DNA of 64,000 nucleotides from Pseudomonas cichorii (lineage in GTDB: Bacteria > Pseudomonadota > Gammaproteobacteria > Pseudomonadales > Pseudomonadaceae): assembly GCF_018343775.1 (NCBI RefSeq), contig NZ_CP074349.1:62001-126000 (forward strand). The letters run 5' to 3'. The position numbers were made by a program, and so were the translations under genes. Shown piece after piece: positions 17,601-25,727 of this stretch. The notes under the pieces were generated by a model. It did no database searches and was not told the origin of the DNA. It saw only the letters and a program-made list of their open reading frames with translations. Position 1 is the stretch's first letter; each line of letters begins with the position of its first letter.

Positions 17601-18313
17601 GCAAGCTATCGATCGATCAAACCATGCCGGTTCCCAAGCAGAAATCCAGTGCGTTCGCCGAAGCCAGCCCGGTCGTGGCCGGCTACTTTGCCGTGGCCTT
17701 CGTGTTCGGGCTCATGGCGATCAATGCGGGCTTTCCGCTCTGGCTGCCGGTCGCGATGTGTCTGTTCGTGTATGCCGGTGCTTCGCAGTTCGCCGCCCTG
17801 GCGCTGATGAGCGCGGGAGCTTCGCTGCCGACCATCATCCTCACGACGTTCCTGATCAATGCCCGGCACATGCTGATGTCGGTGTACATGGCCAAGGCCT
17901 TGCGCGCCCTGAAGCTGAGTCGCCTGGAGCGCTTCTGCTATGGCGCGCAACTGACCGACGAGTCGTTTGCCTTCCATAGTGTGCGGCTCGGCAAGGACAA
18001 GCCGGTCACGGCCCGCTACCTGATCGGTTTCAACCTCTACTGCCACACCGCGTGGGTGGCCGGCGGCCTGATCGGTGCGCTGTGCGCGCAATATGCGGCG
18101 CATCTGGTGAGCTACAAACTCGACTACGCCCTGAGCGCCATGATGCTGTATGTGCTGGTTTCGCTGTGCGATACCCGCAAGAAGCTCATTGCGGCACTGG
18201 TTGCCGTGGTTGCCATGGGCGGGCTCAGCCTGCTGGGCGATTCTGCCTTCAACGTATTTATCGCCACACTTCTGGGTTGCGGAGCCGGACTATGCCTGAA
18301 CAAACGTTCCTGA
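17597..18313 (+). CDS. azlC: AzlC-family branched-chain amino-acid exporter, large subunit
   Basis: AzlC with AzlD forms an inner-membrane pump for branched-chain amino acids. The product, with TTG at 17597 (overlapping the acetyltransferase stop as TTGA), is 238 residues. ATG at 17624 and TTG at 17582 are alternatives. About seven hydrophobic helices follow a polar N-terminus, including SPVVAGYFAVAFVFGLMAIN and VYAGASQFAALALM, both typical of AzlC. It overlaps azlD by 22 bases. The position after the dioxygenase and acetyltransferase suggests export of their product. Confidence 0.87.
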   Translation: MSKLSIDQTMPVPKQKSSAFAEASPVVAGYFAVAFVFGLMAINAGFPLWLPVAMCLFVYAGASQFAALALMSAGASLPTIILTTFLINARHMLMSVYMAKALRALKLSRLERFCYGAQLTDESFAFHSVRLGKDKPVTARYLIGFNLYCHTAWVAGGLIGALCAQYAAHLVSYKLDYALSAMMLYVLVSLCDTRKKLIAALVAVVAMGGLSLLGDSAFNVFIATLLGCGAGLCLNKRS

Positions 18314-18609
18314 TTCTGGCGGTGGCGGCGATGGTCGCTGTCACGCTGCTGCCACGCACACTGCCGTTGCAGGTCAATACCGAGCACTGGCCGGACTTTA
18401 TCGCCAAGGCGCTGGAGTACCTGCCTGTGGCAATCGTTGCCGCCATTACCGTAACGCCGCTGCTGATCAAGAACCAGCAACTGCAACTGGATCGTCCCGA
18501 GTTTCTTGCCGCGATCCCGACGCTGTTATGCGCATACCTGAGCAGGAATCTGTTTCTCAGTGTGGCGCTGGGTGTGGCGGCCTACATTGCTATCAGCGCT
18601 GTCCTGTAA
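18292..18609 (+). CDS. azlD: AzlD-family exporter, small subunit
   Basis: A 105-residue membrane protein with four predicted helices and the AzlD pattern VTLLPRTLPLQV plus LEYLPVAIVAAITVTPLL near the middle. It starts at ATG 18292 inside azlC. It is the partner of AzlC in amino-acid efflux. Its last 84 bases are also coding on the other strand, as the C-terminus of the convergent LysR regulator (ends 18526), which is unusual. Confidence 0.87.
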   Translation: MPEQTFLILAVAAMVAVTLLPRTLPLQVNTEHWPDFIAKALEYLPVAIVAAITVTPLLIKNQQLQLDRPEFLAAIPTLLCAYLSRNLFLSVALGVAAYIAISAVL

Positions 18610-19449
18610 TGCTGTGTGGACCACGTAATTCAGGGCCTGGCATGACAGGCTCGAATTGTTCACCACCAGATGCACTTCCAGCGAGTCTTCAAAGCCGGGC
18701 ACGATGGTCAGGCCGCTGTGTTCGGCAACGCTCCTGGAAACCAGGCCAATGCCGTCCAGCTGCCTGATCAGGGAGAGCGTCAGCGTTTCGCTGCCCGAGT
18801 ACACAATGCTGGGCGGCTTGCCTTTCTTGGGCGTGCCACCGGCAATGAAGCGCTGGAAGCTGTCGGAGTACGGGCAACTGCTGCTGGGGCGAACCTGGAG
18901 CTTTTCGTTGAGCGAAGACAGCGGCGTATCTTTCGGCCCGCAATGCACGCCCACCACCTGGACTTGCACGAAGGGCAGCAGAACGCTGGGTCTGATGGAT
19001 TGCGGCCCGATCAGCACGGCCATGTCGAAGCTCTCGTGATTGAGCTTGCTCAGGTTCTCCACCGACTCGGCGTAGCTGAATTCCAGCTGGCAATCGTCGA
19101 AGGCCTCGATCATGCGCGCCACGATGCAGCGGTTGACCTCGCTCGACAAGGTGCTGTTGAGCGCAACCCGCAGGATCTGCGAGGACGACACATTGAGCGC
19201 GGCAACCTTGTTGTCCAGTTGCCGGGAAGCCTCCAGCACCTGTTCCATGTAGGGTTCAAGTTCCTGACCCGCACTGGTCAGGGTCAGGCCCTTGTTGGAG
19301 CGCTTGAAAAGCTTGAAGCCAAACTGCGCTTCGACCTTGTTCAACTGCGCGGCCAGTGCCTGGACACTGAGGCAGCAGATTTCGGACGCGGCGGTCAGGG
19401 AGCCGCACTGGGCGACTTGCATGAGATTTTTCAGAGTGCGAATGTCCAT
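18526..19449 (-). CDS. LysR-type regulator convergent with the azlCD operon
   Basis: A 307-residue LysR protein starting at ATG 19449 (MDIRTLKNLMQVAQCGSLTAA). The DNA-binding domain covers residues 1-60 and has an unusual Cys-rich turn (SEICCLSVQALAAQLNKVEAQFG). The effector domain follows. Frame extension to 19500 adds residues without family character. The last 27 or so residues (after HTALQDS) are encoded across azlD and are polar and basic. The target could be azlCD and upstream genes, though convergent rather than divergent placement makes that only a guess. Confidence 0.85.
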   Translation of the reverse strand: MDIRTLKNLMQVAQCGSLTAASEICCLSVQALAAQLNKVEAQFGFKLFKRSNKGLTLTSAGQELEPYMEQVLEASRQLDNKVAALNVSSSQILRVALNSTLSSEVNRCIVARMIEAFDDCQLEFSYAESVENLSKLNHESFDMAVLIGPQSIRPSVLLPFVQVQVVGVHCGPKDTPLSSLNEKLQVRPSSSCPYSDSFQRFIAGGTPKKGKPPSIVYSGSETLTLSLIRQLDGIGLVSRSVAEHSGLTIVPGFEDSLEVHLVVNNSSLSCQALNYVVHTALQDSADSNVGRHTQRHTEKQIPAQVCA

Positions 19450-19616
19450 GTGATGACATCTCCACGGGATAGCGCTATTGGATTCAAACATTACCGACAA
19501 ACCACTGCTGAAGCCATTTGCATGAAGTGGAAGTCACCCTTCCATGACCTGGAACATCTTCACTGCTTATAGCGGAGCAGGTTATACACAGCTCCGTGTC
19601 TCCATGAGCATGCGGT

Positions 19617-19949
19617 TCAGGTCTTGAATATGGAGACATCAAGAGGTCGGATTTCTCCCATCCAGATGGCGTGTTCGGTGTGATCCTTCAACTCATCGCC
19701 CGTGAGCGGGTGTACAAAGACCACCAGATCGTTTCGATTGAGCGCCAGCCACAACATTACATCGGCAAACTGCGAGTGCCCGAACCCCAGTTGGCAGCTC
19801 CAGTCCGGATGCGGGCCTACCAGTCGCTCGTGAACCCTCCCCATCTGCACATCAAACTTCGCCGTGGCGGCTTCGCACAAGGCCCGCGCCTGCCCGATGG
19901 TCCGGGCATCGAAATAAATGTGGGCGTGATAGCCCTGGACATCCTGCAT
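19617..19949 (-). CDS. DOPA 4,5-dioxygenase family protein
   Basis: The 110-residue protein starts at ATG 19949 after GGGAGGA. It matches the small DOPA-dioxygenase-like family: GYHAHIYFD at the N-terminus, GRVHERLVGPHPDWSCQLGF in the middle, and LVVFVHPLTGDELKDHTEHAIWMG near the end. Conserved His residues in these segments should bind iron. In fungi such enzymes open the ring of L-DOPA. The bacterial substrate is unknown. It is a lone gene between two LysR regulators. Confidence 0.85.
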   Translation of the reverse strand: MQDVQGYHAHIYFDARTIGQARALCEAATAKFDVQMGRVHERLVGPHPDWSCQLGFGHSQFADVMLWLALNRNDLVVFVHPLTGDELKDHTEHAIWMGEIRPLDVSIFKT

Positions 19950-20000
19950 TGCCAAGTCCTCCCTGATTCAAGATTGTTCCCAGTTATCCACAGATAAGGA

Positions 20001-20951
20001 TCAAACCGCAATCGATGGTAGCGGTTTGCCAGTTAATGAGTCTCCACTAAGTGCCTGTTCACTGGCCAGCCAGTCGACAAACTGCTGCACGACCTGCAGC
20101 CGCCGCTTGCGCTGGGGCAAGACCACGTAATAGCCGCAGGCAGAAATTGCCGTGGCCGCGATGGGGCGGCACAACAGGCCCTGATCCAGCAGATCATCCA
20201 CCAGATGTCGCCAGCCAATGGCAACGCCCTGCCCGGCGATGGCGGCCTGGATCAGCAGTGTGTAATTGTCGAAGCGCAGTTGGCCAGGCGCCGGTGCCTG
20301 GGGAATATTGAGTGCCCGAAACACGCCAGCCCAGTCGAACCAGTTATTGTTGCCTTCACTGCGTAAATGCAGCAGCGCAAACTCGCGCAGAGCTTCATTG
20401 GGCAAAGGGGTTGTCCGAGCGGCAAGCAGTTTCGGGCTGCACACCGGAAACACCTCTTCGCTGAACAGCCAGCGGCTTTCACCCTGCTTGAAACGCCCGT
20501 CCCCGAACAGCACCGCCACATCGATATCCGCGCTGAGCATGCTGTGGCTACGTTCGCTGGTCACCAGACTGACGTCCACATCCGGGTGGTGCTTGTGAAA
20601 ACGATGCAGACGCGGCATCAGCCAATAGGCCGCAAATGCAAAGTCAGTCGCGACCTGCAGCACCTCGTTCTGATGTTGCTCGGTAATGGCAACCAGGCCG
20701 CTGTCCATGGTCTGCAACCCGCTCTGCACATGGCTGAACAGGATTTCTCCGGCCTCGGTCAGCTCGATCCCCCTATAGACCCGGTCGAACAGACGGGTCG
20801 CCAATTGTTCTTCCAGGCGCTTTATCTGCTGGCTGATCGCAGGTTGTGTCGTGCCCAGTTCCATGGCCGCTGCTGTGAAACTGCGCAGACGAGCGGCTGC
20901 CTCAAAGGCCCGCAACAGATCCAGCGACATGTCACCGAGGGTTTCAAACAT
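20001..20951 (-). CDS. LysR-type regulator of choline-sulfate use
   Basis: A 316-residue LysR protein with its helix-turn-helix in LDLLRAFEAAARLRSFTAAAMELGTTQPAISQQIKRLEEQ. It is divergent from the choline sulfatase gene with 114 bases between them. That position is characteristic of the choline sulfate utilisation regulator (BetR-like name in some genomes). The effector domain is intact. It presumably activates betC and the binding-protein gene when choline sulfate or choline is present. The ligand is inferred. Confidence 0.85.
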   Translation of the reverse strand: MFETLGDMSLDLLRAFEAAARLRSFTAAAMELGTTQPAISQQIKRLEEQLATRLFDRVYRGIELTEAGEILFSHVQSGLQTMDSGLVAITEQHQNEVLQVATDFAFAAYWLMPRLHRFHKHHPDVDVSLVTSERSHSMLSADIDVAVLFGDGRFKQGESRWLFSEEVFPVCSPKLLAARTTPLPNEALREFALLHLRSEGNNNWFDWAGVFRALNIPQAPAPGQLRFDNYTLLIQAAIAGQGVAIGWRHLVDDLLDQGLLCRPIAATAISACGYYVVLPQRKRRLQVVQQFVDWLASEQALSGDSLTGKPLPSIAV

Positions 20952-21065
20952 AAGCTGTGCTTATCCTAGGCATTGTTTTGTGTGGGCTTTACCTTAAAAC
21001 CGGAGATCTTCATCCTCGAAGACAGCACTTTCGCATAACTGCTGACAATGGGATGCCGAGATTAC

Positions 21066-22571
21066 ATGAAGCGCAAAAATATTCTGTTCATCATGGCCGA
21101 TCAAATGGCCGCGCCCATGTTGCCGTTCTACGCAGCGTCTCCCGTCAAAATGCCAAACCTGAGTCGCTTGGCTGCCGAGGGCGTGGTGTTCGACTCCGCT
21201 TACTGCAACAGCCCGCTGTGTGCACCTTCGCGTTTTACTCTGGTCAGCGGCCAGCTCCCGAGTCGGATCGGTGCCTATGACAATGCCGCGGATTTTCCGG
21301 CGGACATCCCGACCTATGCCCACTACCTGCGCGGCCTGGGCTACAAGACCGCGCTGTCGGGCAAGATGCACTTCTGTGGCCCGGACCAGTTGCACGGTTA
21401 CGAAGAGCGACTGACCAGCGATATCTACCCGGCCGATTATGGCTGGGCGGTGAACTGGGACGAACCGAATGTGCGCCCAAGCTGGTACCACAACATGTCG
21501 TCGGTGCTTCAGGCCGGGCCGTGCGTGCGCACCAACCAGCTGGATTTCGATGAAGAAGTGGTGTTCAAGGCTCGCCAATACCTGTTTGATCATGTCCGCC
21601 AGGATGGCGACGCGCCGTTTTGCCTGACCGTTTCCATGACCCATCCTCACGACCCGTACACCATCCCCAAGCGCTATTGGGATCTGTACCGCGACGAAGA
21701 CATCCCGCTGCCGATGGCTCACGCCGATCAGGATGAACTGGACCCGCACTCGCAACGTTTGCTCAAGGTGTATGACCTGTGGGACAAGCCGTTGCCTGTG
21801 GACAAGATTCGCGATGCCCGCCGTGCCTACTTCGGTGCTTGCAGCTATATCGACGACAACGTCGGCAAACTGCTGCAAACCCTCGAAGAAACGGGCTTGG
21901 CCGAAGACACCATCATCGTGTTCTCGGGCGATCACGGCGACATGCTGGGCGAGCGTGGTCTCTGGTACAAAATGCACTGGTTCGAGATGTCGGCGCGGGT
22001 GCCGCTGCTGGTCTACGCGCCGGGCCACTTCAAGGCGGGCCGCGTGAGTGCTTCGGTGTCCACCGCCGATCTGCTGCCGACCTTCGTCGATCTGGCTGAA
22101 GGACAACTGGACAGCGGCCTGCCGCTGGATGGCCGCTCGCTGCTGCCGCACCTGCAAGGCGAAGACGGCCACGACGAGGTATTCGGCGAATACATGGCCG
22201 AAGGCACCACCAGTCCCTTGATGATGATTCGTCGGGGCGCCTACAAATTCATCTACTCGGAACAGGACCCGTGCCTATTGTTCGATGTGGACAACGATCC
22301 AAAGGAACAGGAAGAACTGAGCCAGTCGCCTGTCCATCAACAGATATTCAATGATTTTCTGGCCGAAGCCCGTGCCAGATGGGACATACCGGCGATACAC
22401 CACCAGGTGCTCGCCAGCCAGCGTCGTCGGCGTTTCGTCGCCAGCACACTGGCCATCGGCAAGCTGAAGAGTTGGGATCACCAGCCACTGGTCGACGCCA
22501 GTCAGCAGTACATGCGCAACCATATTGATCTGGACGATCTGGAGCGCAAGGCACGTTATCCACAACCTTGA
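21066..22571 (+). CDS. betC: choline-sulfatase
   Basis: BetC hydrolyses choline-O-sulfate to choline and sulfate, feeding glycine betaine synthesis or carbon use. The 501-residue protein starts at ATG 21066 (MKRKNILFIMADQMAAPMLP). The sulfatase signature CAPSR has Cys52, which is converted to formylglycine. The metal site FSGDHGDMLGERGLWYKM is intact, and the C-terminal segment RRRRFVASTL and following residues match choline-sulfatases specifically. It is cytoplasmic and co-directional with the choline-binding protein gene 38 bases downstream. Confidence 0.95.
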   Translation: MKRKNILFIMADQMAAPMLPFYAASPVKMPNLSRLAAEGVVFDSAYCNSPLCAPSRFTLVSGQLPSRIGAYDNAADFPADIPTYAHYLRGLGYKTALSGKMHFCGPDQLHGYEERLTSDIYPADYGWAVNWDEPNVRPSWYHNMSSVLQAGPCVRTNQLDFDEEVVFKARQYLFDHVRQDGDAPFCLTVSMTHPHDPYTIPKRYWDLYRDEDIPLPMAHADQDELDPHSQRLLKVYDLWDKPLPVDKIRDARRAYFGACSYIDDNVGKLLQTLEETGLAEDTIIVFSGDHGDMLGERGLWYKMHWFEMSARVPLLVYAPGHFKAGRVSASVSTADLLPTFVDLAEGQLDSGLPLDGRSLLPHLQGEDGHDEVFGEYMAEGTTSPLMMIRRGAYKFIYSEQDPCLLFDVDNDPKEQEELSQSPVHQQIFNDFLAEARARWDIPAIHHQVLASQRRRRFVASTLAIGKLKSWDHQPLVDASQQYMRNHIDLDDLERKARYPQP

Positions 22572-22609
22572 ACCCTGCCATCACCGAGAAAACCAAAAGG
22601 GTCATATCC

Positions 22610-23536
22610 ATGAATAAGTTATCCACAGCGCTGGCAGTCGGTGTCATGACGTTATGCAGCCTGGCGGCGCATGCCGCTGACCAGAGTTGCAGCACGGTAA
22701 GAATGGCCGATCCTGGCTGGAGCGACATTGCCGCCACCAACGCCATTACCGGGTTGCTGCTCGATGGCCTGGGTTACAAGGCCAAGGTCGACACGTTGGC
22801 AGTGCCGATTGCCTTCGGCGGCCTCAAGGACGGCCAGCTTGATGTGTTTCTGGGTAACTGGATGCCTGCGCAACAAGGCTTCTACGACAAGTTCGTGGCC
22901 ACCGGCGATGTGACCCAACTGGCCAAAAACCTGCAAGGCACCGAATTCACTCTGGCTGTGCCCGATTATGTGTGGGAAGCCGGTGTGCATGACTTCGCCG
23001 ATCTGAACAAATTCGCCGACAAGTTCAGCAAGAAAATATACGGCATCGGCTCCGGCGCGCCAGCCAACCTGTCGCTGCAGGAGATCATCAAGAAAAACGA
23101 ATTCGAGCTGGGCGACTGGAAACTGGTGGAGTCCAGCGAACAGGCCATGCTGGCCGAAGTGAACCGCAACGTGAAGAGAAAAGCCTTCGTCGTCTTCCTG
23201 GGCTGGACGCCGCACCCCATGAACGTACAGATCAAAGGCATGCGCTACCTCAAGGGCGGCGAGAAATACTTCGGTGAAACCGGTTCGGTCTACACCCTGA
23301 CCCGCAAAGGCTACGCCGAAGCCTGCCCGAATGTGGGCAAACTGCTGACCAACCTGAGCTTCACCCTGGAAATGGAAAACAGCATCATGGCCGAGGTGGC
23401 GAATAAAAAAGTCAGCAATGCCGAGGCTGCCAAAGCCTGGATCAAGGCCAACCCGGCTGTCCTCGAGAAATGGCTCGACGGCGTGAAGACCATCGACGAC
23501 AAGGATGCATTGGCGGCGGTGAAGGCGAAGTTGTAA
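22610..23536 (+). CDS. choX: choline ABC transporter substrate-binding protein
   Basis: A 308-residue periplasmic protein with signal peptide MNKLSTALAVGVMTLCSLAAHAA, starting at ATG 22610 after AAAAGGG. The mature domain fits the ChoX/OpuAC type of quaternary-amine binding protein: VRMADPGWSDIAATNAITGLLLDGLGY, LDVFLGNWMPAQQ and FLGWTPHPMN provide the Trp, Tyr and Asp of the aromatic cage. No permease or ATPase gene follows. Pseudomonads are known to serve several binding proteins with one core transporter, so this is probably an orphan binding protein for choline imported after sulfate removal, or for choline sulfate itself. Confidence 0.92.
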   Translation: MNKLSTALAVGVMTLCSLAAHAADQSCSTVRMADPGWSDIAATNAITGLLLDGLGYKAKVDTLAVPIAFGGLKDGQLDVFLGNWMPAQQGFYDKFVATGDVTQLAKNLQGTEFTLAVPDYVWEAGVHDFADLNKFADKFSKKIYGIGSGAPANLSLQEIIKKNEFELGDWKLVESSEQAMLAEVNRNVKRKAFVVFLGWTPHPMNVQIKGMRYLKGGEKYFGETGSVYTLTRKGYAEACPNVGKLLTNLSFTLEMENSIMAEVANKKVSNAEAAKAWIKANPAVLEKWLDGVKTIDDKDALAAVKAKL

Positions 23537-23583
23537 AAACGGACTTCTCTCGCAGAGTCAGACCGGGTCTGTGGGAGTCTCGC

Positions 23584-23847
23584 CTAACCGATCACCGCGC
23601 CCTTCGGCCCACTGGCAATCAGGCTGGCACCACAGGCGGTTTTCATGCCATCCAGGGCAACGGGCGTTCCATCCACCGCATAAGTACTGCTGCCCTCGGC
23701 GATGGGGAAAATCCCTTTGCACAGAGGGCAACTGACTTTATGGCCCACACCGGCAATGGGCTTGCCGTTGAGGCTGGTTTGAGAGAAGGCTTCGAGGACG
23801 ACGCCGCCGTGAGTGGTGGAGTCGCCCAGGCGGATGATGTCTTTCAC
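23584..23847 (-). CDS. PAAR-domain type VI secretion spike tip (copy 1)
   Basis: An 87-residue PAAR protein that caps the VgrG spike. The opening MKDIIRLGDSTTHGGVVLEA and the CPLCKG and TACGASLIASG segments are typical, with Cys and His residues that bind zinc. It differs from copy 2 (25728-25991) in only three residues: position 25 and the last two. It lies at the 3' end of the effector island, after the deaminase toxin and its immunity gene. The ribosome site AGGAG is about 7 bases upstream. Confidence 0.92.
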   Translation of the reverse strand: MKDIIRLGDSTTHGGVVLEAFSQTSLNGKPIAGVGHKVSCPLCKGIFPIAEGSSTYAVDGTPVALDGMKTACGASLIASGPKGAVIG

Positions 23848-23945
23848 TAAGTACTCCTTTTAATACCTACTTGACGGCATCAATGCGCATCGTATTTATC
23901 CTGAATATAAAAACACCTCCACTTATGCCAACCGTGTCAGGGAAT

Positions 23946-24461
23946 TCATCGAAACTCTAATACTCTCTCCCACTCGCCAATTTTTTCAGCAAACTCCCTA
24001 TCTACTCGTAAAGCATCAAGCTCTTTCATATAAATAGGGTCGTTTTTGATTTTCCTTTCGTCATCTTCACTCAACGCCATAGCCTTTCCACCCTTTTCAT
24101 TGAGTAAGAAATTTTGAGCCGCGATATAATCATAAGCATCTACAATAGAGCTTTCCGCTGCACTTAAGCTTTCCTCTCCCTCCGAGAAAAACATAAGTAA
24201 ATCAGAAAGTGCGTACATGTAGAGATTTTTAAATACCTCTTCAGTACTTGCGTCCTGCTCATCTACAACAGCAGAATCGATAATTTTAACAGTGGGTTTG
24301 ATATTTATTTTATTGGAGTCTGAAGCAAGACATGCCCAAAGCTTATCCAGAAACAAGATGATATCTTTCGGAATATCGACCTTCATCTCCTTAAGCAAGC
24401 CACCAAATCGATCAAATGATCTCAGCAGTACAAAAAAAGAAACCTTCTCTGAGTTATTCAT
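23946..24461 (-). CDS. probable immunity protein for the deaminase-like toxin (DUF416/YjaG-like)
   Basis: A 171-residue, helical, acidic, cytoplasmic protein with no signal. Its base composition is much AT-richer than the flanking chromosome. It starts 11 bases after the stop of the orphan Rhs toxin and reads the same way, the standard place of an immunity gene. Landmarks such as ILFLDKLWACL and ALSEDDERKIKNDPIYMKELDAL recall the DUF416/YjaG family by eye. That resemblance is not tested. The partner would be the deaminase-like tip at 24473. Confidence 0.65.
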   Translation of the reverse strand: MNNSEKVSFFVLLRSFDRFGGLLKEMKVDIPKDIILFLDKLWACLASDSNKINIKPTVKIIDSAVVDEQDASTEEVFKNLYMYALSDLLMFFSEGEESLSAAESSIVDAYDYIAAQNFLLNEKGGKAMALSEDDERKIKNDPIYMKELDALRVDREFAEKIGEWERVLEFR

Positions 24462-24472
24462 TTAAAACCCCA

Positions 24473-25618
24473 CTATCTTTTACGTTTAACAGGTGAAACT
24501 GGGTTTGCACCATGATTAAGGATTGCTCCCTCACAAGAGCAACATATAGGGCGACTTGCAGCAATATCAACGACCTTCATGTCATTCTGCGCGGCATATC
24601 GGTTGATGATATTAACTTCAGCATGCCCCTCTGGGCCTGAGACATTAGGCACTGAAATAGGTGTGACCCCCAACAGACCGGCCTTTGCCCTCTGAGCCCC
24701 TGTCATTCTTCCACGACTGGATGCAGCCACAGTCTGAGTCTCCCCATTGGGGCTAGCCAGAACAGCTACAGCAATTGTTTCACTGTTGAACGCCCTCGGC
24801 GATCCACCGGGTTTTATAGATTCGCCATGTATACTGTGAGCCATTTTCTCTAATGGATTCATATTTGAGTCATATCGGCAGCGTGGGCTGAGACCTAACC
24901 TGTCAACCCACTCCACCGGATTCGGCGCATACGCATACAGGTTCAACCCACCCGCATACCCAATCGGATCCTTACTAATAAACCGCCCCACCCTCGGATC
25001 ATAGTACCGATACCGGTTGTAATGCAGCCCAGTCTCGTGATCGTGGTACTGGCCCTGGAAGCGGATCGGGTTGGTCAGGCCGAGCTGTTGGGCTGAGGCC
25101 GAGCGTTGTTCCTTGATTTCTCCCCATGCCTTGTATTGCGCGCTCCAGGCGATGTTGCCGTCCTGGTCGGTGAGTTCCTGTGGCGTGCCCAGGTGGTCGC
25201 ACTGGTACCAGGCCAGGGCGTCGAAGGGTTGGGCTTTTGGCCTGTGGTGCCACAGTGGGTCTTCGTCGAAGTTGTAGGGGCCGCTGTAGTCGGGCTGGTC
25301 GAGCAGGTTGATCGGGCTTTGGCGCAGGGCCTGGGCCACGGGCACGAAGCTGCCGGGTTCGTACAGGTAGTGCACGGTGCGGCCGGTGCCGCTTTCGTGC
25401 TGTGCCGGGCTGCTTTCCCAGGCGAGGGTGTCGCCGTCCCAGCCGTAGAGGGTGAAACCGCAGCCCAGTTCGCGTTGCTTGCGGGCGTGTTCGTTGCGGT
25501 TCCATTGCGAGCCCGCTTCGGGGCGGTGTTGGGTGTGCGCAGTCGAGTGCTTGTACAGACGGCGACCCAGGGCGTCGTAGGCGTAGTCCACTGCCAGGCG
25601 CGCATCGTCGAAATGCAC
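24473..25618 (-). pseudogene. orphan Rhs tip: truncated Rhs core with deaminase-like toxin domain
   Basis: Only the last part of an Rhs protein remains. From a GTG at 25618 it gives 381 residues: Rhs core end (1-243) and a toxin domain (244-381). The core includes NRYRYYDPRVGRFISKDPIG and is nearly identical to the intact rhs gene at 26714. The toxin has His332-Ala-Glu334 and Pro357-x-Cys359-x2-Cys362, the zinc site of the cytidine-deaminase fold, so it probably acts on a base or nucleotide in rival cells. No ribosome site precedes the GTG, and an in-frame stop and frameshift lie just upstream. It may be silent until recombined onto the intact core. The self-cleavage motif reads DRLGL where the intact copy has DPLGL. 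Confidence 0.8.
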
Positions 25619-25653
25619 CAGCCGGTCGAACAGGTCCCAGGTCAGGCGGCTGT
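24918..25653. repeat. duplicated Rhs core (copy of 27099-27834)
   Basis: The 736-base block aligns without gaps at a constant offset of 2181 bases to the intact rhs gene. Scattered substitutions are seen, mostly near the left end. It ends at shared caggcggctgt on the right and at the toxin boundary on the left. Confidence 0.9.
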
Positions 25654-25727
25654 CGGGGGTTATCGGCGAGGATCAGGTTGCCGTTGCCATCGTAGGCAAA
25701 GGTTTCGGTCTGGGTCTTTTCGCCCAG
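25643..25727. other. deletion scar joining two rhs core segments to a PAAR gene
   Basis: Bases 25655-25724 copy 28506-28574, a part of the intact gene that should lie about 670 bases farther along. The join falls in caggcggctgt, shared by both parents. One extra g (five instead of four near 25655-25659) shifts the frame. Confidence 0.85.

Noticed and set aside
23551..23583. Inverted sequence between the choline-binding protein gene and the first PAAR gene as a REP element
   Set aside because: It shares a tgtgggag piece with REP arms but lacks the cgaattcattcg core.
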